NCBI RefSeq assembly: GCF_900141635.1
Contig: NZ_FSRH01000005.1
Coordinates: 124,001 to 188,000, forward strand
From: Peptoclostridium litorale DSM 5388
GTDB taxonomy: Bacteria > Bacillota > Clostridia > Peptostreptococcales > Peptostreptococcaceae
Length of the DNA stretch: 64,000 nucleotides
Direction of reading: 5' to 3'
Shown one piece after another: positions 1 through 8,451 of this stretch. Position 1 is the stretch's first letter. Every line of letters starts with the position of its first letter. A model generated the notes under the pieces. It searched no databases. It had not been told where the DNA came from and saw nothing but the letters and a program-made list of their open reading frames with translations. The position numbers and the translations under genes were made by a program.

Positions 1-1632
1 GAGTTCGAGTATATAATAACCGATTCTGAGCTTGAGGCTCTCATACTCGAGTGCAATCTGATAAAAAAATACAGACCTAAATATAATGTTATATTCATGG
101 ATGACAAGACATACCCTTTCATAAAGGTTACTGTGAATGAGGAATACCCGAGAATACTGAAGGTCAGAAGCATAAGAAGCGACGGGGCGAAATACTTCGG
201 GCCTTACACAAGTGAAGGGGCAGTAAACGATGTGATAAGGTTTTTGAAAAAGCTATATCCGATAAGAAGGTGTAAGAAAGATATAAGAAAGCTTATAAAA
301 AGAGGGGAAAGGCATTGTCTTAACTACGACATAGGTGTGTGTTCAGGCCCTTGCAGGGGAATAGAGGGCAGACGGGAATATATGAAAATGGTGGACGAGA
401 TAGTACTTTTCTTGTCTGGGAAAAGCGACCAGATACTTAAAATACTCGAGGAAAGCATGAAAGAGGCATCTAGAGGGCTTGAATTTGAAAAGGCCGCATA
501 TTTCCGGGACAAGATTGAAAGCCTTAAAATACTTGCGCAAAGGCAAAAGATAGTGTCTAAGAATATGATAGACCAGGATTTTGTGGGAGTGGCATTTGAA
601 AGCGGCAGGGCCTGCATACAGGTGTTTTTTGTAAGAGAAGGAAAGATAATGGGGCGGGAACACTTTATTGTAGAAGATGTTTCTAAGGACCAGGAAAGCG
701 AAGTCATTTCATCTTTCATAAAGCATTTTTATTCTCTCCAGGGTTTCATACCAAAGGAGATAATAATTCCCGTAGAAACTGGTGATGAGGATGTGCTTCA
801 AAGCTGGATTGAAGGCATAAAGGGGCAGAGAGTATATATTACGGTTCCTCAAAAGGGCGATAAAAAGCATATGGTGCAGATGGTTCAAAAGAACGCTCGG
901 GAGGCGGTCCTAAAGTTTTCAAACATAAATAAAATAAAGGGAATTGGCGAAACACTTGAAGAACTCTGCGAGTTAATTGGACTTGAAAGCGTGCCAAGGA
1001 GAATAGAAGCGTTTGACATATCAAACATACAGGGCGTGGATTCAGTAGGGTCGATGGTTGTATTTACAAATGGAAAAAAGGACAACAGAGAATACAGAAG
1101 GTTCAAGATCAAAAATGTGGAGGGGCCTGACGATTACTCGTCCATGTGCGAAATAATCCATAGAAGGTTTAAAAAATGGGATACAAGGCCGGAACTTATA
1201 TTTGTGGATGGGGGCAAGGGCCAGGTTGGGGTGGTAAAGAAACTTTTGGATTCGGAGGGCATAGATATTCCTGTATGGGGGATATTCAAGGATGATAGGC
1301 ATAATACAAAGGGAATTGTAAATGGCGAAAAAGAGATAGTGCTTAAAAAGCCGTCAAGCCTGTTCAAGCTCATAGCTTCAGTACAAGATGAAATGCACAG
1401 ATTTGCAATAACATACCACAGGTCTTTAAGACAAAGACGCATTCAAAGGTCCATTATAGATGAGATCCCCGGAGTTGGAAGGGCTAGAAAGTTATTGCTT
1501 TTATCGCGTTTTAAGACTGTTGAAAACATAAAGAATGCCTCGATAGAGGAGCTAAAAGGAGTGGAAGGTATAAATGCCAAGCTGGCTGAGCATATATACA
1601 GATTTTTCAGAGAGGAGAAAAGGCGTGATTGA
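1..1632 (+). CDS. uvrC: UvrABC excinuclease subunit C, 5' end outside window
   Basis: UvrC makes the dual incisions of nucleotide excision repair with UvrA and UvrB in the cytoplasm. The frame is open from base 1, and the first residues already match the GIY-YIG domain end (EALILECNLIKKYRPKYN), so the ATG at 97 is an internal Met and not the start. Further on lie a UVR motif (LEFEKAAYFRDKI), the RNase H-like endonuclease domain (FDISNIQGVDSVGSMVVF) and a C-terminal helix-hairpin-helix pair (IPGVGRARKLLLLSRF). The stop overlaps the hprK start by 8 bases, so the two genes are translationally linked. The N-terminal part lies upstream of the window. Confidence 0.97.
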   Translation, partial: EFEYIITDSELEALILECNLIKKYRPKYNVIFMDDKTYPFIKVTVNEEYPRILKVRSIRSDGAKYFGPYTSEGAVNDVIRFLKKLYPIRRCKKDIRKLIKRGERHCLNYDIGVCSGPCRGIEGRREYMKMVDEIVLFLSGKSDQILKILEESMKEASRGLEFEKAAYFRDKIESLKILAQRQKIVSKNMIDQDFVGVAFESGRACIQVFFVREGKIMGREHFIVEDVSKDQESEVISSFIKHFYSLQGFIPKEIIIPVETGDEDVLQSWIEGIKGQRVYITVPQKGDKKHMVQMVQKNAREAVLKFSNINKIKGIGETLEELCELIGLESVPRRIEAFDISNIQGVDSVGSMVVFTNGKKDNREYRRFKIKNVEGPDDYSSMCEIIHRRFKKWDTRPELIFVDGGKGQVGVVKKLLDSEGIDIPVWGIFKDDRHNTKGIVNGEKEIVLKKPSSLFKLIASVQDEMHRFAITYHRSLRQRRIQRSIIDEIPGVGRARKLLLLSRFKTVENIKNASIEELKGVEGINAKLAEHIYRFFREEKRRD

Positions 1633-2551
1633 TGAAAGAAATGTTCCGGTAGATGAATTTGTGAGGGATTTGAACCTGGAAGTATTATACAAGAATGAAG
1701 GCAGCAGCTACCACATACAATCAGCAGATATAAACAGGCCAGGACTTCAACTGGCAGGCTTTTTCGAACACTTCTCACATGACAGGGTTCAAGTGATAGG
1801 AAAGGGCGAATATAAGTATTTTAACAGTTTGAGCAACGAGGTCAGAAATGAAAGGCTAAGAAAGCTACTTTCATATGAAATACCCGTACTTGTGCTGGCG
1901 AGGGGGCTTGAGGCGAGAACTGACTTTCTTAAGGCGGCCCAGGATTACAACAGGATTATACTAAGGTCTCAAATGGCGACCACCAGATTCATAAACAAGG
2001 CGTCGGCTTACCTAAATGAAAGGCTTGCCCCGTTTAAGACCATACATGGAGTACTTGTGGACATATATGGAATAGGTGTCCTTATAATGGGGAAAAGCGG
2101 TGTAGGAAAATCTGAAACCGCGCTGGAACTCATTAAAAGAGGCCACAGGCTCGTAGCCGATGATGCGGTTGAAATAAAGAGGATAGAAGAAGACGTCATA
2201 CGTGGGGAAGCGCCTGAGATAATACGCTGTCTTATGGAAATAAGGGGAATAGGAATTCTTGACATAAAAAGCCTTTATGGAGTGGGTGCAATAAGGCAAA
2301 ATAAAATAATCGACATGGTGGTGGAACTTGAAAATTGGGAAGAGGGAAAATATTATGACAGGCTGGGAATAGACGAGGAATACATGGATATTCTGGGAGT
2401 ACCGATTGAAAAGCTTGTTATTCCGGTTAAGCCGGGAAGGAATCTTGCCATGATAATAGAAGTTGCAGCAAAAAATTTCAGGCAAAAAAAAATGGGGTAT
2501 AATGCAGCTGAAATATTCAATCAAAAACTCATGAAAAAATTAAAAGATTAA
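1625..2551 (+). CDS. hprK: HPr kinase/phosphorylase
   Basis: The bifunctional cytoplasmic enzyme phosphorylates and dephosphorylates HPr on Ser46 in carbon catabolite control. The 308-residue product has the N-terminal HprK domain, His141-Gly, a Walker A loop GKSGVGKS at about residues 156-163, the DD pair at 179-180 and the signature EIRGIGILD. The GTG start at 1625 is chosen because GAGGAG lies 7 bases upstream. It overlaps the uvrC stop, and a longer in-frame reading from 1574 has no ribosome binding site. The substrate HPr (with H15 and S46) is encoded at 26834. In relatives the next gene is usually murB, but here about 19 kb of other genes intervene. Confidence 0.95.
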   Translation: MIDERNVPVDEFVRDLNLEVLYKNEGSSYHIQSADINRPGLQLAGFFEHFSHDRVQVIGKGEYKYFNSLSNEVRNERLRKLLSYEIPVLVLARGLEARTDFLKAAQDYNRIILRSQMATTRFINKASAYLNERLAPFKTIHGVLVDIYGIGVLIMGKSGVGKSETALELIKRGHRLVADDAVEIKRIEEDVIRGEAPEIIRCLMEIRGIGILDIKSLYGVGAIRQNKIIDMVVELENWEEGKYYDRLGIDEEYMDILGVPIEKLVIPVKPGRNLAMIIEVAAKNFRQKKMGYNAAEIFNQKLMKKLKD

Positions 2552-2746
2552 TTATTTGGTTGAAGACATGAATTTTGGGGCATGAATAAAAAAGAATGTA
2601 CTGTGCATAAATATTATAGCGTAAAATGGCGAAAGTGTTGAATCTGTAGGAATTGTTATTAAATTCACATTTTGAATATTCGGTATAAATATTAATTATA
2701 AAATTCAAACAAAGAAAAGTGACTGGAAAATAATTTACATGATTAC

Positions 2747-2770
2747 AAAACCCTGTTTAAACGGGGTTTT
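2747..2770 (+). terminator. Palindromic hairpin, probable terminator downstream of hprK
   Basis: AAAACCC and GGGGTTTT flank a GTTTAAAC core, giving a near-perfect 24-base hairpin followed by a T-rich stretch. It lies about 195 bases after hprK. The rest of 2552-2900 is AT-rich with no recognisable gene. Confidence 0.6.
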
Positions 2771-2911
2771 ATATTGTTTTTGCAATAAACAAATATACTT
2801 ATTATCAGTGAAAAACCTAGGATTCGGTACATATAGCTATAAAAAGAAAGTATTGAATGTTTTAAAAAGTCACACAAATCGACTGTGAAATAATCGTGAT
2901 TACTAAAAAAG

Positions 2912-2946
2912 GCATGCCAACTATAACGGATTGTTATAGAATATGC
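2912..2946. promoter_or_regulatory. Nested inverted repeat upstream of the hym promoter
   Basis: GCAT...ATGC encloses CTATAAC-GGATT-GTTATAG (2921-2939). It sits just upstream of the candidate Rex box and the -35 element, so it could be an operator for a second regulator. The regulator is unknown. Confidence 0.3.
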
Positions 2947-2963
2947 TGTTAAAAAATTAATAA
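2946..2963. promoter_or_regulatory. Rex-like operator
   Basis: CTGTTAA-AAAA-TTAATAA matches the Rex consensus TTGTTAANNNNTTAACAA at 12 of 14 fixed positions and lies directly upstream of the -35 box. Rex senses NADH/NAD+ and is known to control fermentative genes in clostridia. A hydrogenase operon is a plausible target. The DNA is AT-rich, so a chance match is possible. Confidence 0.4.
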
Positions 2964-2968
2964 AATTA

Positions 2969-2997
2969 TTGTACTATCCAAATAAGTTTGATATAAT
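2969..2997 (+). promoter_or_regulatory. Sigma-A promoter of the hymABC operon
   Basis: TTGTAC (2969-2974), a 17-base spacer and a perfect TATAAT (2992-2997). It implies an untranslated leader of about 235 bases before hymA. Confidence 0.65.
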
Positions 2998-3061
2998 TTA
3001 GATAATATTTAGAAAAAGCTTTTAACAATAGGGGTTTTTGAGGAGGTCATAGTTACAAGGT

Positions 3062-3142
3062 ATGCCTCTTGAAACAATAAAATTTAGTAATTGCAATGTA
3101 AATACTACAAAGAGTCAAAAAAAGAAATGGTTAGTTATTTAA
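3062..3142 (+). CDS. Possible 26-residue leader peptide in the hym leader
   Basis: An ATG-started reading frame of 26 codons (MPLETIKFSNCNVN..., with a Lys-rich end KSQKKKW) lies between the promoter and hymA. A strong AGGAGG lies at 3041-3046 but is about 15 bases from the ATG, which is too far for efficient initiation. No start codon sits at the optimal distance from it. The frame is recorded because the SD sequence is otherwise unexplained. It may be chance. Confidence 0.2.
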   Translation: MPLETIKFSNCNVNTTKSQKKKWLVI

Positions 3143-3242
3143 TTAATTTTAATCTCATCTGAAATTAATTATTTTAAACATATTTCTTCTTTTTCATTAT
3201 TTAATTATTTTTTATTTCTCAAATAGAAGGAGTGGATTTTAA

Positions 3243-3716
3243 ATGGCAAAGAACGTTTTCACAGAAGAAAATTTTAAAAAGCTTGACCTTATAATAGCGG
3301 AAAACAAGGGTAAGCCTGGGGCTTTGATGCCAGTACTTCATGAAGCGCAAAAGATATTTGGGTGCGTGGCGCTTGAGGTTCAAAAGAAGATATCGGAAGG
3401 GCTTAACGTACCTTTGGCCGAGATATATGGAGTTTCTACATTCTACTCTCAGTTTTCTCTTGAGCCAAAGGGAGACTATGTAATAGGAATATGCCTTGGA
3501 ACGGCATGCTACGTTAAGGGAGCTCAAAGCATTATAGAAAAGGTTTGCAGGGAGCTTGACATGGAGGTAGGAAAGACTAGTGCGGACGGTAAATTCACTA
3601 TTGTTGCTACAAGATGCGTAGGAGCATGCGGTCTTGCACCTGTTGTTACCATAAATGAAGATGTCTATGGAAAAATAGTTGCCGAAGATGTTCCAGGAAT
3701 ACTTGCAAAATATTAA
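3243..3716 (+). CDS. hymA: NAD-linked [FeFe] hydrogenase, NuoE-like [2Fe-2S] subunit
   Basis: This is the thioredoxin-like electron-transfer subunit, homologous to NuoE and HydC. The four [2Fe-2S] ligands are visible as C84-x4-C89 (CLGTAC) and C125-x3-C129 (CVGAC). At 157 residues the length is normal for the family. GGAG lies 9 bases before the ATG. It is the first gene of hymA-hymB-hymC, with a 77-base gap to hymB. By family it passes electrons between the NuoF-like flavin subunit and the catalytic subunit in the cytoplasm. The gene name follows usage in Eubacterium acidaminophilum. Confidence 0.93.
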   Translation: MAKNVFTEENFKKLDLIIAENKGKPGALMPVLHEAQKIFGCVALEVQKKISEGLNVPLAEIYGVSTFYSQFSLEPKGDYVIGICLGTACYVKGAQSIIEKVCRELDMEVGKTSADGKFTIVATRCVGACGLAPVVTINEDVYGKIVAEDVPGILAKY

Positions 3717-3793
3717 GCGAAAAATTTGTTGGATACTCTGTACTGGTACTAATGGAAAATAGAAGTAAGTAAAATGATTGGGGGTAAATTGTA

Positions 3794-5587
3794 ATGGCTT
3801 ATAAAAATACTGTATTGCTTTGTGCGGGAACTGGGTGTAGTTCGTCAGGTTCTATTAAGATACTTAAAAGAATGGAAGAACTTCTTGAGGAAAAGGGAAT
3901 AAGGGATCAGGTTAAAGTGGTGAAAACGGGTTGCTTCGGACTTTGTGCAGTAGGTCCTATAGTTGTAGTTTATCCAGAAGGAGCTTTCTATGCTCACGTT
4001 AAAGAAGAAGATACAGACAGGATAGTAAACGAGCACATTGTAGAAGGAAAGATAGTAAAAGATCTTCTTTACAAGGAGGCTGTGACTGAAGATGGAGAAA
4101 TAAGACCCTTTGAAGAAGTTCCATTTTACAGCAAGCAGGTAAGGATAGCCCTTGAGAACTGCGGACGTATTCAGGCAGAAGATATAAATGACTATATAGA
4201 ATGTGCTGAAGGCTATAAAGCTGCTAAAAAAGCCATAACTGAGATGACAAGAGAAGAAGTTATAGATGAGATAAAAAGATCTGGACTTAGAGGCCGTGGC
4301 GGCGGAGGATTCCCGACTGGTCTTAAGTGGCAGTTTGCATATAATGCACCAGGAGACGAGAAGTATGTAATATGTAATGCCGACGAGGGAGACCCAGGGG
4401 CATTCATGGACAGATCAGTGCTTGAAGGAGACGCTCACTGCGTATTCGAGGCCATGATGATAACTGCATATGCAATAGGAGCCAACCATGGATATATATA
4501 TATAAGGGCTGAGTATCCAGTTGCTATACACAGACTTGAGATTGCTCTTGAGCAGGCTAGAGAAGCAGGATATCTTGGCAAGAATGTAATGGGAACAGGA
4601 TTCGACTTCGACATAGAACTTAAACTGGGCGCAGGAGCTTTTGTGTGTGGAGAGGAAACTGCACTTATAAACTCTATAGAAGGAAAACGTGGAATGCCTA
4701 ATCCAAAGCCTCCATTCCCTGCTAACAAGGGTGTATGGGGCAAGCCTACAATAATAAACAATGTTGAGACATTTGCAAATATTCCAAAGATAATACTTAA
4801 GGGAGCTGACTGGTTCACTTCAATAGGAACTGAAAAGTCTCCAGGAACAAAGGTATTTGCTCTTGGCGGAAAGATAGAAAACGTTGGTCTTGTTGAAATA
4901 CCAATGGGAACTCCTCTTAGAGAGATAGTATATGATATAGGTGGAGGAATACCAAATGGAAAAGCTTTCAAGGCTGTTCAAACAGGTGGACCATCAGGCG
5001 GATGTATACCTGCACAATATCTTGACACTCCAATAGACTTTGATTCACTTACAGCTCTTGGATCTATGATGGGTTCAGGTGGTATGATAATAATGGACGA
5101 AGACAACTGTATGATAGACATAGCTAAATTCTTCCTTGACTTTACTGTTGAAGAGTCATGCGGCAAGTGTACTCCATGTAGAGAAGGTACAAAGAGAATG
5201 CTTGAGATTCTCGAGAGGATATCGGACGGTCATGGAACTATGGAAGACCTAGACAAGCTTGAGACTCTTGCAGAGACAATCAAATCGACAGCGCTTTGCG
5301 GGCTTGGACAGACAGCTCCAAACCCAGTTCTTTCTACGCTTAAATTCTTCAGAGACGAGTATATAGCGCATGTTGTCGACAAGAGATGTCCTGCTGGAAC
5401 ATGTACTGCACTTCTTGAGTACGATATTACAGATAAGTGTATAGGATGTACTAAGTGTGCAAGAGTTTGTCCTGTGGGCGCTATAACAGGAAAAGTTAAA
5501 GAAAAGCACATAATAGATATAGACAAGTGTATCAAGTGCGGTGCTTGTATGGATGCATGTCCGGTAAACGCTATAATCAAGAAGTAG
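3794..5587 (+). CDS. hymB: NAD-linked [FeFe] hydrogenase, NuoF-like flavoprotein subunit
   Basis: This is the NADH-binding FMN subunit, homologous to HydB of trimeric electron-bifurcating hydrogenases. The 597 residues show an N-terminal thioredoxin-like [2Fe-2S] domain (C10, C15, C47, C51), the glycine-rich NADH/FMN loop (LRGRGGGGFPTGLKW), NADEGDPGAFMDR, the [4Fe-4S] motif SCGKCTPCREG, and a C-terminal ferredoxin domain with two CxxCxxCxxxCP sets (CIGCTKCARVCP and CIKCGACMDACP). The C-terminal ferredoxin extension is typical of bifurcating enzymes and absent from plain complex I NuoF. A GGGGG ribosome site lies 9 bases before the ATG. Confidence 0.94.
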   Translation: MAYKNTVLLCAGTGCSSSGSIKILKRMEELLEEKGIRDQVKVVKTGCFGLCAVGPIVVVYPEGAFYAHVKEEDTDRIVNEHIVEGKIVKDLLYKEAVTEDGEIRPFEEVPFYSKQVRIALENCGRIQAEDINDYIECAEGYKAAKKAITEMTREEVIDEIKRSGLRGRGGGGFPTGLKWQFAYNAPGDEKYVICNADEGDPGAFMDRSVLEGDAHCVFEAMMITAYAIGANHGYIYIRAEYPVAIHRLEIALEQAREAGYLGKNVMGTGFDFDIELKLGAGAFVCGEETALINSIEGKRGMPNPKPPFPANKGVWGKPTIINNVETFANIPKIILKGADWFTSIGTEKSPGTKVFALGGKIENVGLVEIPMGTPLREIVYDIGGGIPNGKAFKAVQTGGPSGGCIPAQYLDTPIDFDSLTALGSMMGSGGMIIMDEDNCMIDIAKFFLDFTVEESCGKCTPCREGTKRMLEILERISDGHGTMEDLDKLETLAETIKSTALCGLGQTAPNPVLSTLKFFRDEYIAHVVDKRCPAGTCTALLEYDITDKCIGCTKCARVCPVGAITGKVKEKHIIDIDKCIKCGACMDACPVNAIIKK

Positions 5588-5625
5588 TGAATGTAGAGTA
5601 AATATTGGAGAGAGGGTGTCAAATT

Positions 5626-7368
5626 ATGAATATGGTAAATATAACTATAGATGGCAGACAAGTTGCAGTTCCTGAAAACTATACAGTGCTAGACGCGTCT
5701 AGAGAAATTGGAATAAATATACCTACGCTTTGCTATCTTAAGGATATAAATAAAACTGGTGCATGCAGAATGTGTCTTGTTGAAGTAGAAGGTGTTAAAA
5801 ACCTTCAAACATCATGCGTTTTTCCAGTAAGGGAGGGTCTTGTAGTCAAGACTAATACTAAGAGAGTGAGGGATGCCAGAAGAGGAAACCTTCAGCTTAT
5901 ACTTTCTAACCACCACAGAGACTGTCTTTCGTGTTTTAGAAATGGAACTTGCGAGCTTCAGACAATTTGTGACGATATGGGCCTTACAGAACTTGAATTT
6001 GAACCTCCAAAAGAACTAAAGCCTGTAGACATGCTTTCAGATTCAATAGTAAGAGACCCTAACAAATGTATACTATGCGGAAGATGCGTTGCGGTATGTA
6101 ATGATGTTCAGGAAATAGGAATACTTGCATTTACAAACAGGGGTGTTGAGACAGAAGTTGCTCCGGCGTTTGGAAAGAGTATGGCTGATTCACCATGCAT
6201 ATATTGCGGACAGTGTATAAATGTATGTCCAGTTGCAGCTCTTAGAGAAAAGACTGAAATGGACAAGGCTTGGGAAGCTATTGAAGACGAGTCTAAACAT
6301 GTTGTAGTTGCAACTGCTCCAGCGGTGAGAGCGGCTCTTGGAGAAGTGTTTGGAAATCCAATAGGAACAAGAACTACTGGAAAGATGTTTACAGCTCTTA
6401 AAATGCTTGGATTCGACAAGGTATTCGATGTAAACTTTGCGGCAGACCTTACAATAATGGAAGAGGGAACGGAGCTTCTAGGAAGAATCAAAAACGGCGG
6501 AACGCTTCCTATGATAACTTCATGCTCTCCAGGATGGGTAAGATATATAGAGTACCAATATCCAGAGCTTCTTGACCATGTATCTTCTTGCAAGTCTCCT
6601 CAGCAGATGATGGGAGCTATGCTCAAGTCTCACTACGCTGAGATGAACAACATAGATCCAAAAGACATGGTCGTTGTTTCAATAATGCCATGTGTTTCTA
6701 AAAAGACTGAAGCTGCGAAAGAAGAAATGATAGGTTCTCACGGAACGAGAGACATCGACATAGTTCTTACTACAAGAGAGCTTGGAAAGATGATAAAAGA
6801 GGCGAGAATAGAGTTCAACGACCTTCCAGATTCAAATCCGGATGAATACTATGGAGACTATACGGGAGCTGCCGTAATATTCGGAACTACTGGCGGAGTT
6901 ATGGAAGCTGCGATAAGAACAGTAGCTGACATAGTGACAGGAAAAGACCTAGAAGACATAGAATATACTGCGGTAAGAGGACTTGAGGGAATAAAGGAAG
7001 CTACTGTCAAGATAGGCGATATGGACGTGAAGGTTGCAATTGCACACGGAACTGCCAATGCAGGAAAGCTCATGGAGCTTATAAAGGAAGGGAAGGCAGA
7101 CTACCACTTCATAGAGATAATGGGATGTTCGGGAGGATGCGTAACAGGTGGAGGACAGCCTCATGTTGACTCAAGAACGAAAGAAAAGATAGACATAAGA
7201 GCTGAAAGAGCAAAAGCTCTATATACAGAAGATAAATTAAGAGACAAGAGAAAGTCTCACCAGAATCCATCTATACAAAAGCTTTACAAGGAGTACCTTG
7301 GAGAGCCAAATGGACACAAGGCTCACGAACTTCTTCACACTCACTACAAAAAAAGAGAGATACTTTAA
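5626..7368 (+). CDS. hymC: [FeFe] hydrogenase catalytic subunit
   Basis: The enzyme catalyses reversible H2 formation at the H-cluster in the cytoplasm. The 580 residues follow the CpI layout. They comprise a [2Fe-2S] domain (C36, C47, C50, C64), a His-Cys cluster (NHHRDCLSC, C109), two [4Fe-4S] sets (C148-C158, C191-C201) and the H-cluster domain. The H-cluster ligands are in L1 (TSCSPGW, C300), L2 (MPCVSKK, C356) and L3 (MGCSGGCVTGGGQP, C501 and C505). In L1 the usual second Cys, the proton relay, is Ser301. GAGAGAGGGTG upstream fixes the ATG at 5626 rather than the TTG at 5605. It lies 38 bases after hymB. Confidence 0.95.
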   Translation: MNMVNITIDGRQVAVPENYTVLDASREIGINIPTLCYLKDINKTGACRMCLVEVEGVKNLQTSCVFPVREGLVVKTNTKRVRDARRGNLQLILSNHHRDCLSCFRNGTCELQTICDDMGLTELEFEPPKELKPVDMLSDSIVRDPNKCILCGRCVAVCNDVQEIGILAFTNRGVETEVAPAFGKSMADSPCIYCGQCINVCPVAALREKTEMDKAWEAIEDESKHVVVATAPAVRAALGEVFGNPIGTRTTGKMFTALKMLGFDKVFDVNFAADLTIMEEGTELLGRIKNGGTLPMITSCSPGWVRYIEYQYPELLDHVSSCKSPQQMMGAMLKSHYAEMNNIDPKDMVVVSIMPCVSKKTEAAKEEMIGSHGTRDIDIVLTTRELGKMIKEARIEFNDLPDSNPDEYYGDYTGAAVIFGTTGGVMEAAIRTVADIVTGKDLEDIEYTAVRGLEGIKEATVKIGDMDVKVAIAHGTANAGKLMELIKEGKADYHFIEIMGCSGGCVTGGGQPHVDSRTKEKIDIRAERAKALYTEDKLRDKRKSHQNPSIQKLYKEYLGEPNGHKAHELLHTHYKKREIL

Positions 7369-7396
7369 TTAGATGCCATTTAAAATGATATAAAAG

Positions 7397-7435
7397 GACA
7401 GGAGCGAGAATGATGTTATTCTCGCTCCTGTCTTT
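7397..7435 (+). terminator. Terminator after hymABC
   Basis: A 15-base-pair perfect stem (7397-7411 with 7418-7432) and 6-base loop lie 29 bases after hymC. Only a short T run follows, so some read-through into the next gene is possible. Confidence 0.75.
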
Positions 7436-7558
7436 GCATTACAAAGAGTTTGATAAATAGCCATGCAAAAACATGCCGTATTTACTCGAGATGCTAAATA
7501 TGGTAAGCTTTATCTGAAACCAGAGGGCATAACAAACAAAGAGACAGGGGTGAAAAAA

Positions 7559-8071
7559 TTGAAAAGGAGAAGTATGACTTCGACATCATACATAGCAAGA
7601 ACGGGGATACTGCTGGCGTTGGCAGTCATATTCCAAGTGGGTTTCAGGAGCTTTGCGCAGCCACTTGTGGGGCCTCTTGTAAACATGACTTTGATAATAA
7701 GTGTGCTTTCGGTGGGAGTTGCTTCGGGGCTGACGATAGGATGCTTTACTCCGCTGATAGCATTTTTCATGGGGATAATGCCTCTTTTTCCGCTAGTACC
7801 TATAATAATGGCGGGAAATGCAATATTCGTAAGCGCATTCGCATTTATAAGGGATAGAACTTCGGACAGTGGAGAATACCTTGCACTTGTTGCAGCTGCG
7901 CTTTTGAAATTCGCATTTTTGGCTATTTCGGTGAGGAAACTTCTGGTGATTTTCATACCAAAGGTTCCGCAAAGCATAGTAGCTGCATTTTCGATTCCGC
8001 AGCTCTATACTGCGCTTGCGGGAGGCATAATAGCAATAGTGTTACACAAGATTATAAAAAATAATTATTAG
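7559..8071 (+). CDS. Integral membrane protein, ECF-transporter S-component-like
   Basis: About 170 residues are almost wholly hydrophobic, with five or six likely membrane helices and a Lys/Arg-rich N-terminus. The look is that of energy-coupling-factor substrate-binding (S) components and related small membrane proteins. The start is uncertain. TTG at 7559 follows AGGGGTG by a normal distance, whereas ATG at 7574 has AAGGAG only 4 bases away. The gene lies between the hydrogenase terminator and the fdh promoter in the same orientation. No ECF ATPase or T component is nearby. It might import a metal or vitamin precursor for the neighbouring enzymes, but the substrate cannot be read from the sequence. 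Confidence 0.6.
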   Translation: MKRRSMTSTSYIARTGILLALAVIFQVGFRSFAQPLVGPLVNMTLIISVLSVGVASGLTIGCFTPLIAFFMGIMPLFPLVPIIMAGNAIFVSAFAFIRDRTSDSGEYLALVAAALLKFAFLAISVRKLLVIFIPKVPQSIVAAFSIPQLYTALAGGIIAIVLHKIIKNNY

Positions 8072-8187
8072 AATAAAAGTCAAAAACATGTAAAAAAAGC
8101 CTTAACTGTACAAATTTAATAAAAAAATATCATCATATAATCGCTTCAGGCGGCTATATATTTTGATTTGATGTGAGGATTTATGCA

Positions 8188-8219
8188 GCGGATTCAATAA
8201 TTATTGAATCCGCTTTTTT
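8188..8219 (+). terminator. Rho-independent terminator
   Basis: GCGGATTCAAT-AATT-ATTGAATCCGC followed by six T residues, 116 bases after the ECF-like gene. It separates the hydrogenase unit from the fdh unit. Confidence 0.88.
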
Positions 8220-8270
8220 AATTATATCAATATAAATGTTGAATATGCTGGTGCGTATAAGTGTATAGAT

Positions 8271-8301
8271 TATTGGTTTTTAATTGTCAAATGTATAATA
8301 A
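8271..8301 (+). promoter_or_regulatory. Candidate fdhBA promoter with weak Rex-like box
   Basis: A perfect TATAAT at 8294-8299 has only weak -35 candidates (TATTGG at 17 bases, TTGGTT at 15). TTGTCAA-ATGT-ATAATAA (8284-8301) overlaps the -10 and matches the Rex consensus at 11 of 14 positions. The match is weaker than the one upstream of hymA. The remainder of 8220-8451 shows nothing else. Confidence 0.35.
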
Positions 8302-8451
8302 AAAGCTGTAAGAGACCTTTGTAAGGGGTATTATATTATCTGAAGGCTTGTAATTCGAATGTATTTTGATAAATATATAATATTTGCAATATTCGGAAAT
8401 TATATGATATATTTTTATGAAACATAATTCTATTTGGAACGGAGTGAGAAA

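Noticed and set aside
4435-4971. Long minus-strand reading frames inside hymB, and similar ones in pyk (36678-37436), moeA2 (18554-19309) and others
   Set aside because: They lie antisense to well-supported genes, have no ribosome sites and show Ser/Pro-rich compositions typical of shadow frames.
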